From positions 1 through 64,000 of the forward strand of contig CANXME010000243.1 in NCBI GenBank assembly GCA_948144175.1: a DNA stretch of 64,000 nt, read 5' to 3'. The translations under genes and the position numbers were made by a program. Origin of the DNA: Closterium sp. NIES-65 (Eukaryota > Streptophyta > Zygnematophyceae > Desmidiales > Closteriaceae). Within the stretch, counting starts at the first letter, position 1; each line of letters opens with the position of its first letter. The notes under the pieces were generated by a model. That model worked only from the letters and a program-made list of their open reading frames with translations. It made no database searches and had not been told where the DNA came from. This document shows positions 1 to 13,800 of this stretch, one piece after another.

Positions 1-899
1 ATTTTGCACTCGCTAGGCCCTTGTTCTTGCAATTTTGCACACGCTTGTTCTTGCAATGTTGCACACACTAGGCCCTTGTTCTCGCAATTTTCCACACGCT
101 AGGCCCTTGTTCTTGCAATTTTGCACACACTAGGCCCTTGTTCTTGCTATTTTGCACACGCTAGGCCCTTGTTCCTGCAATTTTGCACACGCTAGACCCT
201 TGTTCTTGCAATTTTGCACACGCTATGCCCTTGTTCTTGCTATTTTGCACACGCTAGACCCTTGTTCTTGCAATTTTGCACATGCTAGGCCCTTGTTCTT
301 GCAATTTTGCACTGGCTAGGCCCTTGTTCTTGCAATTTTGCACACGCTAGGCCATTGTTCTTGCTATTTTGCACACGCTATGCCCTTGTTCTTGCTATTT
401 TGCACACGCTAGGCCCTTGTTCTTGCAATTTTGCACACGCTAGACCCTTGTTCTTGCAATTTGGCACACGCTAGGCCCTTGTTCTTGCTATTTTGCACAC
501 GCTAGGCCCTTGTTCTTATAATTTTGCACACGCTAGGCCCTTGTTCTTGCAATTTTGCACACGCTAGGCCCTTGTTCTTGCAAGTTTGCACACGCTAGGC
601 CCTTGTTCTTGCATTTTTGCACAGGCTAGGCCCTTGTTCTTGCAATTTTGCACACGCTAGGCCATTGTTCTTGCAATTTTGCACACGCTAGACCCTTGTT
701 CTTGCAATTTTGCACACGCTATGCCCTTGTTCTTAAACTTTTGCACACGCTAGGCCCTTGTTCTTGCAATTTTGCACACGCTAGGCCCTTGTTCTTGCAA
801 TTTTGCACACGCTAGGCCCTTGTTCTTGCAATTTTGCACACGCTAGGCCCTTGTTCTTGCAATTTTGCACACGCTAGACCCTTGTTCTTGCAATTTTGC

Positions 900-3800
900 T
901 CATGCTAGGCCCTTGTTCTTGCAATTTTGCCCACGCTAGGCCCTTGTTCTTGCAATTTTGCACACGCTCGGCCCTTGTTCTTGCAATTTTGCACACGCTA
1001 GGCCCTTGTTCTTGCAATTTTGCACACGCTAGACCCTTGTTCTTGAAATTTAGCATACGTTAGGCCCTTCTTGCAATTTTGCACACGTTAGGCCCTTGCT
1101 CTTGCTATTTTGCACACGCTAGACCCTTGTTCTTGCAATTTTGCACACGCAAGGCCCTTAATCTTGCAATTTTGGACACGCTAGGCCCTTGTTCTTGCAA
1201 TTTTGCACACGCTAGACCCTTGTTCTTGCAATTTTGCACACGCTAGGCCCTTGTTCTTGCAATTTTGCACACGCTAGGCCCTTGTTCTTGCAATTTTGCA
1301 CACGCTAGACCCTTGTTCTTGCAATTTTGCACACGCTATGCCCTTGTTCTTGCTATTTTGCACACGCTAGACCCTTGTTCTTGCAATTTCGCACACGCTA
1401 GGCCCTTGTTCTTGCAATTTTGCACACGCTAGGCCCTTGGTCTTGCAAGTTTGCACACGCTAGGCCCTTGTTCTTGCAATTTTGCACAGGCTAGGCCCTT
1501 GTTCTTGCAATTTTGCACACGCTATGCCCTTGTTCTTGCTATTTTGCACACGCTAGGCCCTTGTTCTTGCAATTTTGCACACGCTAGGCCCTTGTTCTTA
1601 TAATTTTGCACACGCTAGGCCCTTGTTCTTGCAATTTTGCACACGCTAGGCCCTTGTTCTTGCAATTTTGCACACGCTAGGCCCTTGTTCTTGCAATTTT
1701 GCACACGCTAGGCTCTTGTTCTTGCAATTTTGCACACGCTAGACCCTTGTTCTTGCAATTTTGCTCATGCTAGGCCCTTGTTCTTGCAATTTTGCCCACG
1801 CTAGGCCCTTGTTCTTGCAATTTTGCACACGCTAGGCCCTTGTTCTTGCAATTTTGTACACGCTACGCCCTTGTTCTTGCAATTTTGCACACGCTAGACC
1901 CTTGTTCTTGCAATTTTGCATACGCTAGGCCCTTCTTGCAATTTTGCACACGTTAGGCCCTTGTTCTTGCTATTTTGCATACGCTAGACCCTTGTTCTTG
2001 CAATTTTGCACACGCAAGGCCCTTAATCTTGCAATTTTGGACACACTAGGCCCTTGTTCTTGCAATTTTGCACACGCTAGACCCTTGTTCTTGCAATTTT
2101 GCACACGCTAGGCCCTTGTTCTTGCAATTTTGCACACGCTAGGCCCTTGTTCTTGCAATTTTGCACACGCTAGACCCTTGTTCTTGCAATTTTGCACAGG
2201 CTATGCCCTTGTTCTTGCTATTTTGCACACGCTAGACCCTTGTTCTTGCAATTTCGCACACACTAGGCCCTTGTTCTTGCAATTTTGCACACGCTAGGCC
2301 CTTGTTCTTGCAATTTTGCACACGCTAGGCCCTTGTTCTTGCAATTTTGCACACGCTAGGCCCTTGTTCTTGCAATTTTGCACACGCTAGGCCCTTGTTC
2401 TTGCAATTTTGCACACGCTAGGCCCTTGTTCTTGCGATTTTGCACACGCTAGGCCCTTGTTCTTGCAATTTTGCACACGCTAGGCCCTTGTTTTTGCAAT
2501 TTTGCACACGCTAGGCCCTTGTTCTTGCAATTTTGCACACGCTAGGCCCTTGTTCTTGCAATTTTGCACACGCTAGGCCCTTGTTCTTGCTATTTTGCAC
2601 ACACTAGGCCCTTGTTCTTGCAATTTTGCACACACTAGGCCCTTGTTCCTGAAATTTTGCACACGTTTGGCCCGTGTTCTTGCAATTTTGCATACGCTAG
2701 GCCCTTCTTGCAATTTTGCACACGTTAGGCCCTTGTTCTTGCTATTTTGCACACGCTAGACCCTTGTTCTTGCAATTTTGCACACGCAAGGCCCTTAATC
2801 TTGCAATTTTGCACACGCTAGGCCCTTGTTCTTGCAATTTTGCACACGCTAGGCCCTAGTTCATGCAATTTTGCACACGCTAGGCCCTTGTTCTTGCTTT
2901 TTTGCACACGCTAGGCCCTTCTTGCAATTTTGCACACGTTAGGCCCTTGTTCTTGCTATTTTGCACACGCTAGACCCTTGTTCTTGCAATTTTGCACACG
3001 CTAGGCCCTTGTTCTTGCAATTCTGCACTGGCTAGGCCCTTGTTCTTGCAATTTTGCACACGCTAGGCCATTAATCCTGCTATTTTGCATACGCTAGACC
3101 CTTGTTCTTGCAATTTTGCACACGTTATGCCCTTGTTCTTGCTATTTTGCACACGCTAAGCCCTTGTTCTTGCAATTTTGCACACGCTAGGCCCTTGTTC
3201 TTATAATTTTGCACACGCTAGGCCCTTGTTCTTGCAATTTTGCACACGCTAGGCCCTTGTTCTTGCAAGTTTGCACACGCTAGGCCCTTGTTCTTGCAAT
3301 TTTGCACAGGCTAGGCCCTTGTTCTTGCAATTTTGCACACGCTAGGCCATTGTTCTTGCTATTTTGCACACGCTAGACCCTTGTTCTTGCAATTTTGCAC
3401 ACGCTATGCCCTTGTTCTTGCTATTTTGCACACGCTAGGCCCTTGTTCTTGCAATTTTGCACACGCTAAGCCCTTGTTCTTATAATTTTGCACACGCTAG
3501 GCCCTTGTTCTTGCAATTTTGCACACGCAAGGCCCTTAATCTTGCAATTTTTCACACGCTAGGCCCTTGTTCTTGCAATTTTGCACACGCTAGGCCCTTG
3601 TTCTTGCAATTTTGCACTCTCTAGGCCCTTGTTCTTTCTATTTTGCACATGCTATTCTTGCAATTTTGCACACTCTAGGCCCTTGCTCTTTCTATTTTGC
3701 ACATGCTAGGCCCTTGTTCTTGCTATTTTGCACTCGCTAGGCCCTTGTTATTGCAATTTTGCACTGGCTAGGCCCATGTTCTTGCTATTTTGCACATACT

Positions 3801-6800
3801 AGGCCCTTGTTCTTGCTATTTTGCACTCGCTAGGCCCTTGTTATTGCTATTTTGCACATGCTGGGCCCTTTTCCTGCAATTTTGCACTTGCTAGGCCCTA
3901 ATTCTTGCTATTTTGCACATGCTAGGCCCGTATTGTTGCAATTTTGCACATGCTAGGCCCTTGTTCCTGCAATTTTGCACATGCTAGGCTCTTGTTCTTG
4001 CTATTCTGCAGTCGTTAGGCCCTTGTTCTTGCTATTTTGCACTCGTTAGGCCCTTGTTCTTGCAATTTTGCACACGCTAGGCCCTTGTTCTTGCAAGGTT
4101 GCACACGCTAGGCCCTTGTTCTTGCAATTTTCCACACGCTAGGCCCTTGTTCTTGCTATTTTGCACTCGCTAGGCCCTTGCTCTTGCAATTTTGCACACG
4201 CTTGTTCTTGCAATGTTGCACACACTAGGCCCTTGTTCTCGCAATTTTCCACACGCTAGGCCCTTGTTCTTGCAATTTTGCACACACTAGGCCCTTGTTC
4301 TTGCTATTTTGCACTCGCTAGGCCCTTGTTCTTTCAATTTTGCACACGCTTGTTCTTGCAATGTTGCACACACTAGGCCCTTGTTCTTGCAAGTTTCCAC
4401 ACGCTATGCTTTTGTTCTTGCAATTTTGCACACACTAGGCCCTTGTTCAAGCAATTTTGCACACGCTAGGCTCTAATTCTTGCTCTTTTGCACACGCTAG
4501 GCCCCTGTTCTTGCATTTTTGCACGCAAGAGGCCCTTGTTTTTGCAATTTTACACATGCTAGGCCCTTGTTCTTGCAATTTTGCACACGCTAGGCCCTTG
4601 TTCTTGCAAGGTTGCACACGCTAGGCCCTTGTTTTTGCGATTTTCCACACGCTAGGCCCTTGTTCTTGCGAATTTGCACTCGCTAGGCCCTTGTTCTTGC
4701 AATTTTGCACACGCTTGTTCTTGCAATGTTGCACACACTAGGCCCTTGTTCTCGCAATTTTCCACACGCTAGGCCTTTGTTCTTGCAAATTTGCACACTC
4801 TAGGCCCTTGTTCTTTCTATTTTGCACATGCTAGGCCCTTGTTCTTGCTATTTTGCATTCACTAGGCCCTTGTTCTTGCAATTTAGCACTTGCTAGGCCC
4901 TTGTTCTTCCTGTTTTGCACATGGTAGGCCCTTGTTCTTGCAATTTTACACACGCTAGGCCCTTGTTCCTGGAATTTTGCATACGCTAGGCTCTTGTTCT
5001 TGCTATTCTGCACTCGCTAGGCCCTTATTCTTGCTTTTTTGCACTCGCTAGGCCCTTGTTCTTGCAATTTTGCACACGCTAGGCCCTTGTTCTTGCAAGG
5101 TTGCACACGCTAGGCCCTTGTTCTTGCAATTTTCCACACGCTAGGCCCTTGTTCTTGCTATTTTGCACTCGCTAGGCCCTTGTTCTTGCAATTTTGCACA
5201 CGCTTGTTCTTGCAATGTTGCACACACTAGGCCCTTGTTCTAGCAATTTTCCACACGCTAGGCCCTTGTTCTTGCAATTTTGCACACTCTAGGCACTTGT
5301 TCTTGCTATTTTGCACTCGCTAGGCCCTTGTTCTTGCAATTTTGCACACGCTTGTTCTTGCAACGTTGCACACACTAGGCCCTTGTTCTTGCAATTTTCC
5401 ACACGGTAGGCCCTTGTTCTTGCTATTTTGCACTCGCTAGGCCCTTGTTCTTGCAATTTTGTACACGCTTGTTCTTGCAATGTTGCACACACTAGGCCCT
5501 TGTTCTTGCAATTTTCCACACGCTAGGCCCTTGTTCTTGCAATTTTGCACACACTAGGCCCTTGTTCCAGCAATTTTGCACACGCTAGGCTCTAATTCTT
5601 GCATTTTTGCACACGCTAGGCCCCTGTTCTTGCATTTTTGCACGCAAGAGGCCCTTGTTTTTGCAATTTTGCCATGCTAGGCCCTTGTTCTTGCAATTTT
5701 GCACACGCTAGGCCCTTGTTCTTGCATTTTTGCACTCGCTAGGCCCTTGTTCTTGAAATTTTGCATACGCTTGGCCCTTCTTTTTGCAATTTTGCACATG
5801 CTAGGCCCTTGTTCATGCTAATTTACACATAATTGGCCCTTGTTCTTGCATTTTTGCACACGCTAGGCCCTTGTTCTTGCAATTTTGCACACGCTAGGCA
5901 CTTGTTGATGCTATTTTGCATATAATTGGCCCTTGTTCTTGCAATTTTGCACACGCTAGGCCCTTGTTCTTGCATTTTTGGACACGCTAGGCCCTTGTTC
6001 TTGCAATTTTGCACACGCTAGGCCCTTGTTCTTGCAATTTTGCACACGCTAGGCCCTTGTTCTTGCAATTTTGCCCACGCTAGACCCTTGTTCTTGCAAT
6101 TTTGCTCATGCTAGGCCCTTGTTCTTGCAATTTTGCCCACGCTAGGCCCTTGTTCTTGCAATTTTGCACACGCTAGGCCCTTGTTCTTGCAATTTTGCAC
6201 ACGCTAGGCCCTTGTTCTTGCAATTTTGCACACGCTAGACCCTTGTTCTTGCAATTTAGCATACGTTAGGCCCTTCTTGCAATTTTGCACACGTTAGGCC
6301 CTTGCTCTTGCTATTTTGCACACGCTAGACCCTTGTTCTTGCAATTTTGCACACGCTATGCCCTTGTTCTTGCAATTTTGGACACGCTAGGCCCTTGTTC
6401 TTGCAATTTTGCACACGCTAGACCCCTGTTCTTGCAATTTTGCACACGCTAGGCCCTTGTTCTTGCAATTTTGCACACGCTAGGCCCTTGTTCTTGCAAT
6501 TTTGCACACGCTAGACCCTTGTTCTTGCAATTTTGAACACGCTATGCCCTTGTTCTTGCTATTTTGCACACGCTAGACCCTTGTTCTTGCAATTTCGCAC
6601 ACGCTAGGCCCTTGTTCTTGCAATTTTGCACACGCTAGGCCCTTGTTCCTGCAAGTTTGCACACGCTAGGCCCTTGTTCTTGCAATTTTGCACAGGCTAG
6701 GCCCTTGTTCTTGCAATTTTGCACACGCTAGGCCATTGTTCTTGCTATTTTGCACACGCTAGACCCTTGTTCTTGCAATTTTGCACACGCTATGCCCTTG

Positions 6801-9800
6801 TTCTTGCTATTTTGCACACGCTAGGCCCTTGTTCTTGCAATTTTGCACACGCTAGGCCCTTGTTCTTATAATTTTGCACACGCTAGGCCCTTGTTCTTGC
6901 AATTTTGCACACGCTAGGCCCTTGTTCTTGCAATTTTGCACACGCTAGGCCCTTGTTCTTGCAATTTTGCACACGCTAGGCTCTTGTTCTTGCAATTTTG
7001 CACACGCTAGACCCTTGTTCTTGCAATTTTGCTCATGCTAGGCCCTTGTTCTTGCAATTTTGCCCACGCTAGGCCCTTGTTCTTGCAATTTTGCACACGC
7101 TAGGCCCTTGTTCTTGCAATTTTGTACACGCTAGGCCCTTGTTCTTGCAATTTTGCACACGCTAGACCCTTGTTCTTGCAATTTTGCATACGCTAGGCCC
7201 TCCTTGCAATTTTGCACACGTTAGGCCCTTGTTCTTGCTATTTTGCACACGCTAGACCCTTGTTCTTGCAATTTTGCACACGCAAGGCCCTTAATCTTGC
7301 AATTTTGGACACACTAGGCCCTTGTTCTTGCAATTTTGCACACGCTAGACCCTTGTTCTTGCAATTTTGCACACGCTAGGCCCTTGTTCTTGGAATTTTG
7401 CACACGCTAGGCCCTTGTTCTTGCAATTTTGCACACGCTAGACCCTTGTTCTTGCAATTTTGCACACGCTATGCCCTTGTTCTTGCTATTTTGCACACGC
7501 TAGACCCTTGTTCTTGCAATTTCGCACACACTAGGCCCTTGTTCTTGCAATTTTGCACACGCTAGGCCCTTGTTCTTGCAATTTTGCACACGCTAGGCCC
7601 TTGTTCTTGCAATTTTGCACACGCTAGGCCCTTGTTCTTGCAATTTTGCACACGCTAGGCCCTTGTTCTTGCAATTTTGCACACGCTAGGCCCTTGTTCT
7701 TGCAATTTTGCACACGCTAGACCCTTGTTCTTGCAATTTTGCACACGCTAGGCCCTTGTTTTTGCAATTTTGCACACGCTAGGCCCTTGTTCTTGCAATT
7801 TTGCACACGCTAGGCCCTTGTTCTTGCAATTTTGTACACGCTAGACCCTTGTTCTTGCTATTTTGCACACACTAGGCCCTTGTTCTTGCAATTTTGCACA
7901 CACTAGGCTCTTGTTCCTGAAATTTTGCACACGTTTGGCCCGTGTTCTTGCAATTTTGCATACGCTAGGCCCTTCTTGCAATTTTGCACACGTTAGGCCC
8001 TTGTTCTTGCTATTTTGCACACGCTAGACCCTTGTTCTTGCAATTTTGCACACGCAAGGCCCTTAATCTTGCAAATTTGCACACGCTAGGCCCTTGTTCT
8101 TGCAATTTTGCACACGCTAGGCCCTAGTTCATGCAATTTTGCACACGCTAGGCCCTTGTTCTTGCTTTTTTGCAGACGCTAGGCCCTTCTTGCAATTTTG
8201 CACACGCTAGGCCCTTGTTCTTGCTATTTTGCACACGCTAGACCCTTGTTCTTGCAATTTTGCACACGCTAGGCCCTTGTTCTTGCAATTCTGCACTGGC
8301 TAGGCCCTTGTTCTTGCAATTTTGCACACGCTAGGCCATTGTTCCTGCTATTTTGCATACGCTAGACCCTTGTTCTTGCAATTTTGCACACGTTATGCCC
8401 TTGTTCTTGCTATTTTGCACACGCTAAGCCCTTGTTCTTGCAATTTTGCACACGCTAGGCCCTTGTTCTTATAATTTTGCACACGCTAGGCCCTTGTTCT
8501 TGCAATTTTGCACACGCTAGGCCCTTGTTCTTGCAAGTTTGCACACGCTAGGCCCTTGTTCTTGCAATTTTGCACAGGCTAGGCCCTTGTTCTTGCAATT
8601 TTGCACACGCTAGGCCATTGTTCTTGCTATTTTGCACACGCTAGACCCTTGTTCTTGCAATTTTGCACACGCTATGCCCTTGTTCTTGCTATTTTGCACA
8701 TGCTAGGCCCTTGTTCTTGCAATTTTGCACACACTAAGCCCTTGTTCTTATAATTTTGCACACTCTAGGCCCTTGTTCTTGCAATTTTGCACATGCAAGG
8801 CCCTTAATCTTGCAATTTTGCACACGCTAGGCCCTTGTTCTTGCAATTTTGCACACGCTAGGCCCTTGTTCTTGCAATTTTGCACTCTCTAGGCCCTTGT
8901 TCTTTCTATTTTGCACATGCTATTCTTGCAATTTTGCACACTCTAGGCCCTTGCTCTTTCTATTTTGCACATGCTAGGCCCTTGTTCTTGCTATTTTGCA
9001 CTCGCTAGGCCCTTGTTTTTGCAATTTTGCACTGGCTAGGCCCATGTTCTTGCTATTTTGCACATACTAGGCCCTTGTTCTTGCTATTTTGCACTCGCTA
9101 GGCTCTTGTTATTGCTATTTTGCACTTGCTGGGCCCTTTTCCTGCAATTTTGCACTTGCTAGGCCCTAATTCTTGCTATTTTGCACATGCTAGGCCCGTA
9201 TTGTTGCAATTTTGCACACGCTAGGCCCTTGTTCCTGCAATTTTGCACATGCTAGGCTCTTGTTCTTGCTATTCTGCAGTCGTTAGGCCCTTGTTCTTGC
9301 TATTTTGCACTCGTTAGGCCCTTGTTCTTGCAATTTTGCACACGCTAGGCCCTTGTTCTTGCAAGGTTGCACACGCTAGGCCCTTGTTCTTGCAATTTTC
9401 CACACGCTAGGCCCTTGTTCTTGCTATTTTGCACTCGCTAGGCCCTTGTTCTTGCAATTTTTTCACACGCTTGTTCTTGCAATGTTGCACACACTAGGCC
9501 CTTGTTCTCGCAATTTTCCACACGCTAGGCCCTTGTTCTTGCAATTTTGCACACACTAGGCCCTTGTTCTTGCTATTTTGCACTCGCTAGGCCCTTGTTC
9601 TTTCAATTTTGCACACGCTTGTTCTTGCAATGTTGCACATACTAGGCCCTTGTTCTTGCAAGTTTCCACACGCTATGCTTTTGTTCTTGCAATTTTGCAC
9701 ACACTAGGCCCTTGTTCCAGCAATTTTGCACACGCTAGGCTTTAATTCTTGCTCTTTTGCACACGCTAGGCCCCTGTTCTTGCATTTTTGCACGCAAGAG

Positions 9801-10800
9801 GCCCTTGTTTTTGCAATTTTGCACATGCTAGGCCCTTGTTCTTGCAATTTTGCACACGCTAGGCCCTTGTTCTTGCAAGGTTGCACACGCTAGGCCCTTG
9901 TTTTTGCAATTTTCCACACGCTAGGCCCTTGTTCTTGCTATTTTGCACTCGCTAGGCCCTTGTTCTTGCAATTTTGCACACGCTTGTTCTTGCAATGTTG
10001 CACACACTAGGCCCTTGTTCTCGCAATTTTCCACACGCTAGGCCTTTGTTCTTGCAAATTTGCACACTCTAGGCCCTTGTTTTTTCTATTTTGCACATGC
10101 TAGGCCCTTGTTCTTGCTATTTTGCATTCGCTAGGCCCTTGTTCTTGCAATTTTGCACTTGCTAGGCCCTTGTTCTTCCTGTTTTGCACATGGTAGGCCC
10201 TTGTTCTTGCAATTTTACACACGCTAGGCCCTTGTTCCTGGAATTTTGCATACGCTAGGCTCTTGTTCTTGCTATTCTGCACTCGCTAGGCCCTTATTCT
10301 TGCTTTTTTGCACTCGCTAGGCCCTTGTTCTTGCAATTTTGCACACGCTAGGCCCTTGTTCTTGCAAGGTTGCACACGCTAGGCCCTTGTTCTTGCAATT
10401 TTCCACACGCTAGGCCCTTGTTCTTGCTATTTTGCACTCGCTAGGCCCTTGTTCTTGCAATTTTGCACACGCTTGTTCTTGCAATGTTGCACACACTAGG
10501 CCCTTGTTCTAGCAATTTTCCACACGCTAGGCCCTTGTTCTTGCAATTTTGCACACTCTAGGCCCTTGTTCTTGCAATTTTGCACACTCTAGGCCCTTGT
10601 TCTTGCAATTTTGCACACGCTTGTTCTTGCAACGTTGCACACACTAGGCCCTTGTTCTTGCAATTTTCCACACGGTAGGCCCTTGTTCTTGCTATTTTGC
10701 ACTCGCTAGGCCCTTGTTCTTGCAATTTTGTACACGCTTGTTCTTGCAATGTTGCACACACTAGGCCCTTGTTCTTGCAATTTTCCACACGCTAGGCCCT
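900..10800. repeat. Older ~5.2-5.3-kb higher-order duplication
   Basis: The variant order near 900-5600 recurs near 6100-10800 with an offset of about 5,200-5,270 bp. For example, the CTCATG variants near 900 and 1763 reappear near 6102 and 7031, and the block at 4831-5519 reappears at 10100-10788. Scattered substitutions and small length shifts show it is older than the 4,120-bp duplication. Confidence 0.75.
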
Positions 10801-13800
10801 TGTTCTTGCAATTTTGCACACACTAGGCCCTTGTTCCAGCAATTTTGCACACGCTAGGCTCTAATTCTTGCATTTTTGCACACGCTAGGCCCCTGTTCTT
10901 GCATTTTTGCACGCAAGAGGCCCTTGTTTTTGCAATTTTGCACATGCTAGGCCCTTGTTCTTGCAATTTTGCACACGCTAGGCCCTTGTTCTTGCATTTT
11001 TGCACTCGCTAGGCCCTTGTTCTTGAAATTTTGCATACGCTTGGCCCTTCTTTTTGCAATTTTGCACATGCTAGGCCCTTGTTCATGCTAATTTGCACAT
11101 AATTGGCCCTTGTTCTTGCATTTTTGCACACACTAGGCCCTTGTTCTTGCAATTTTGCACATGCTAGGCACTTGTTGATGCTATTTTGCAGATAATTGGC
11201 CCTTGTTCTTGCAATTTTGCACACACTAGGCCCTTGTTCTTGCATTTTTGGACACGCTAGGCCCTTGTTCTTGCAATTTTGCACACGCTAGGCCCTTGTT
11301 CTTGCAATTTTGCATATGCTAGGCCCTTGTTCTTTCAAATTTGCACACGCTAGGCCCTTGTTCTTGCAATTTTGCACATGCTATTCTTGCAATTTTGCCC
11401 ACTCTAGGCCCTTGTTCTTTCTATTTTGCACATGCTAGGCCCTTATTCTTGCTATTTTGCATTTGCTAGGCCCTTGTTCTTGCAATTTTGCACTTGCTAG
11501 GCCCTTGTTCTTCCTGTTTTGCACATGGTAGGCCCTTGTTCTTGCAATTTTAGACACGCTAGGCCCTTGTTCCTGGAATTTTGCATACGTTAGGCTCTTG
11601 TTCTTGCTATTCTGCAGTCGTTAGGCCCTTGTTCTTGCTATTTTGCACTCGCTAGGCCCTTGTTCTTGCAATTTTGCACACGCTAGGCCCTTGTTCTTGC
11701 AAGGTTGCACACGCTAGGCCCTTGTTCTTGCAATTTTCCACACGCTAGGCCCTTGTTCTTGCTATTTTGCACTCGCTAGGCCCTTGTTCTTCCAATTTTG
11801 CACACGCTTGTTCTTGCAATGTTGCACACACTAGGCCCTTGTTCTTGCAATTTTCCACACGCTAGGCCCTTGTTCTTGCAATTTTGCACACACTAGGCCC
11901 TTGTTCCAGCAATTTTGCACACGCTAGGCTCTAATTCTTGCTATTTTGCACACGCTAGGCCCCTGTTCTTGCATTTTTGCACGCAAGAGGCCCTTGTTTT
12001 TGCAATTTTGCACATGCTAGGCCCTTGTTCTTGAAATTTTGCATACGCTTGGCCCTTGTTTTTGCTATTTTGCACATGCTAGGCCCTTGTTCATGCTATT
12101 TTGCACATAATTGGCCCTTGTTCTTGCAATTTTGCACACGCTAGGCCCTTGTTCTTGCATTTTTGCACACGCTAGGCCCTTGTTCTTGCATTTTTGCACA
12201 TGCTAGGCCCTTGTTCTTGAAATTTTGCATACGCTTGGCCCTTGTTTTTGCTATTTTGCACATGCTAGGCCCTTGTTCATGCTATTTTGCACATAATTGG
12301 CCCTTGTTCTTGCAATTTTGCACACGCTAGGCCCTTGTTCTTGCTATTTTGCACACGCTAGACCCTTGTTCTTGCAATTTTGCACACGCTAGGCCCTTGT
12401 TCTTGCAATTCTGCACTGGCTAGGCCCTTGTTCTTGCAATTTTGCACACGCTAGGCCATTGTTCCTGCTATTTTGCATACGCTAGACCCTTGTTCTTGCA
12501 ATTTTGCACACGTTATGCCCTTGTTCTTGCTATTTTGCACACGCTAAGCCCTTGTTCTTGCAATTTTGCACACGCTAGGCCCTTGTTCTTATAATTTTGC
12601 ACACGCTAGGCCCTTGTTCTTGCAATTTTGCACACGCTAGGCCCTTGTTCTTGCAAGTTTGCACACGCTAGGCCCTTGTTCTTGCAATTTTGCACAGGCT
12701 AGGCCCTTGTTCTTGCAATTTTGCACACGCTAGGCCATTGTTCTTGCTATTTTGCACACGCTAGACCCTTGTTCTTGCAATTTTGCACACGCTATGCCCT
12801 TGTTCTTGCTATTTTGCACATGCTAGGCCCTTGTTCTTGCAATTTTGCACACACTAAGCCCTTGTTCTTATAATTTTGCACACTCTAGGCCCTTGTTCTT
12901 GCAATTTTGCACATGCAAGGCCCTTAATCTTGCAATTTTGCACACGCTAGGCCCTTGTTCTTGCAATTTTGCACACGCTAGGCCCTTGTTCTTGCAATTT
13001 TGCACTCTCTAGGCCCTTGTTCTTTCTATTTTGCACATGCTATTCTTGCAATTTTGCACACTCTAGGCCCTTGCTCTTTCTATTTTGCACATGCTAGGCC
13101 CTTGTTCTTGCTATTTTGCACTCGCTAGGCCCTTGTTTTTGCAATTTTGCACTGGCTAGGCCCATGTTCTTGCTATTTTGCACATACTAGGCCCTTGTTC
13201 TTGCTATTTTGCACTCGCTAGGCTCTTGTTATTGCTATTTTGCACTTGCTGGGCCCTTTTCCTGCAATTTTGCACTTGCTAGGCCCTAATTCTTGCTATT
13301 TTGCACATGCTAGGCCCGTATTGTTGCAATTTTGCACACGCTAGGCCCTTGTTCCTGCAATTTTGCACATGCTAGGCTCTTGTTCTTGCTATTCTGCAGT
13401 CGTTAGGCCCTTGTTCTTGCTATTTTGCACTCGTTAGGCCCTTGTTCTTGCAATTTTGCACACGCTAGGCCCTTGTTCTTGCAAGGTTGCACACGCTAGG
13501 CCCTTGTTCTTGCAATTTTCCACACGCTAGGCCCTTGTTCTTGCTATTTTGCACTCGCTAGGCCCTTGTTCTTGCAATTTTTTCACACGCTTGTTCTTGC
13601 AATGTTGCACACACTAGGCCCTTGTTCTCGCAATTTTCCACACGCTAGGCCCTTGTTCTTGCAATTTTGCACACACTAGGCCCTTGTTCTTGCTATTTTG
13701 CACTCGCTAGGCCCTTGTTCTTTCAATTTTGCACACGCTTGTTCTTGCAATGTTGCACATACTAGGCCCTTGTTCTTGCAAGTTTCCACACGCTATGCTT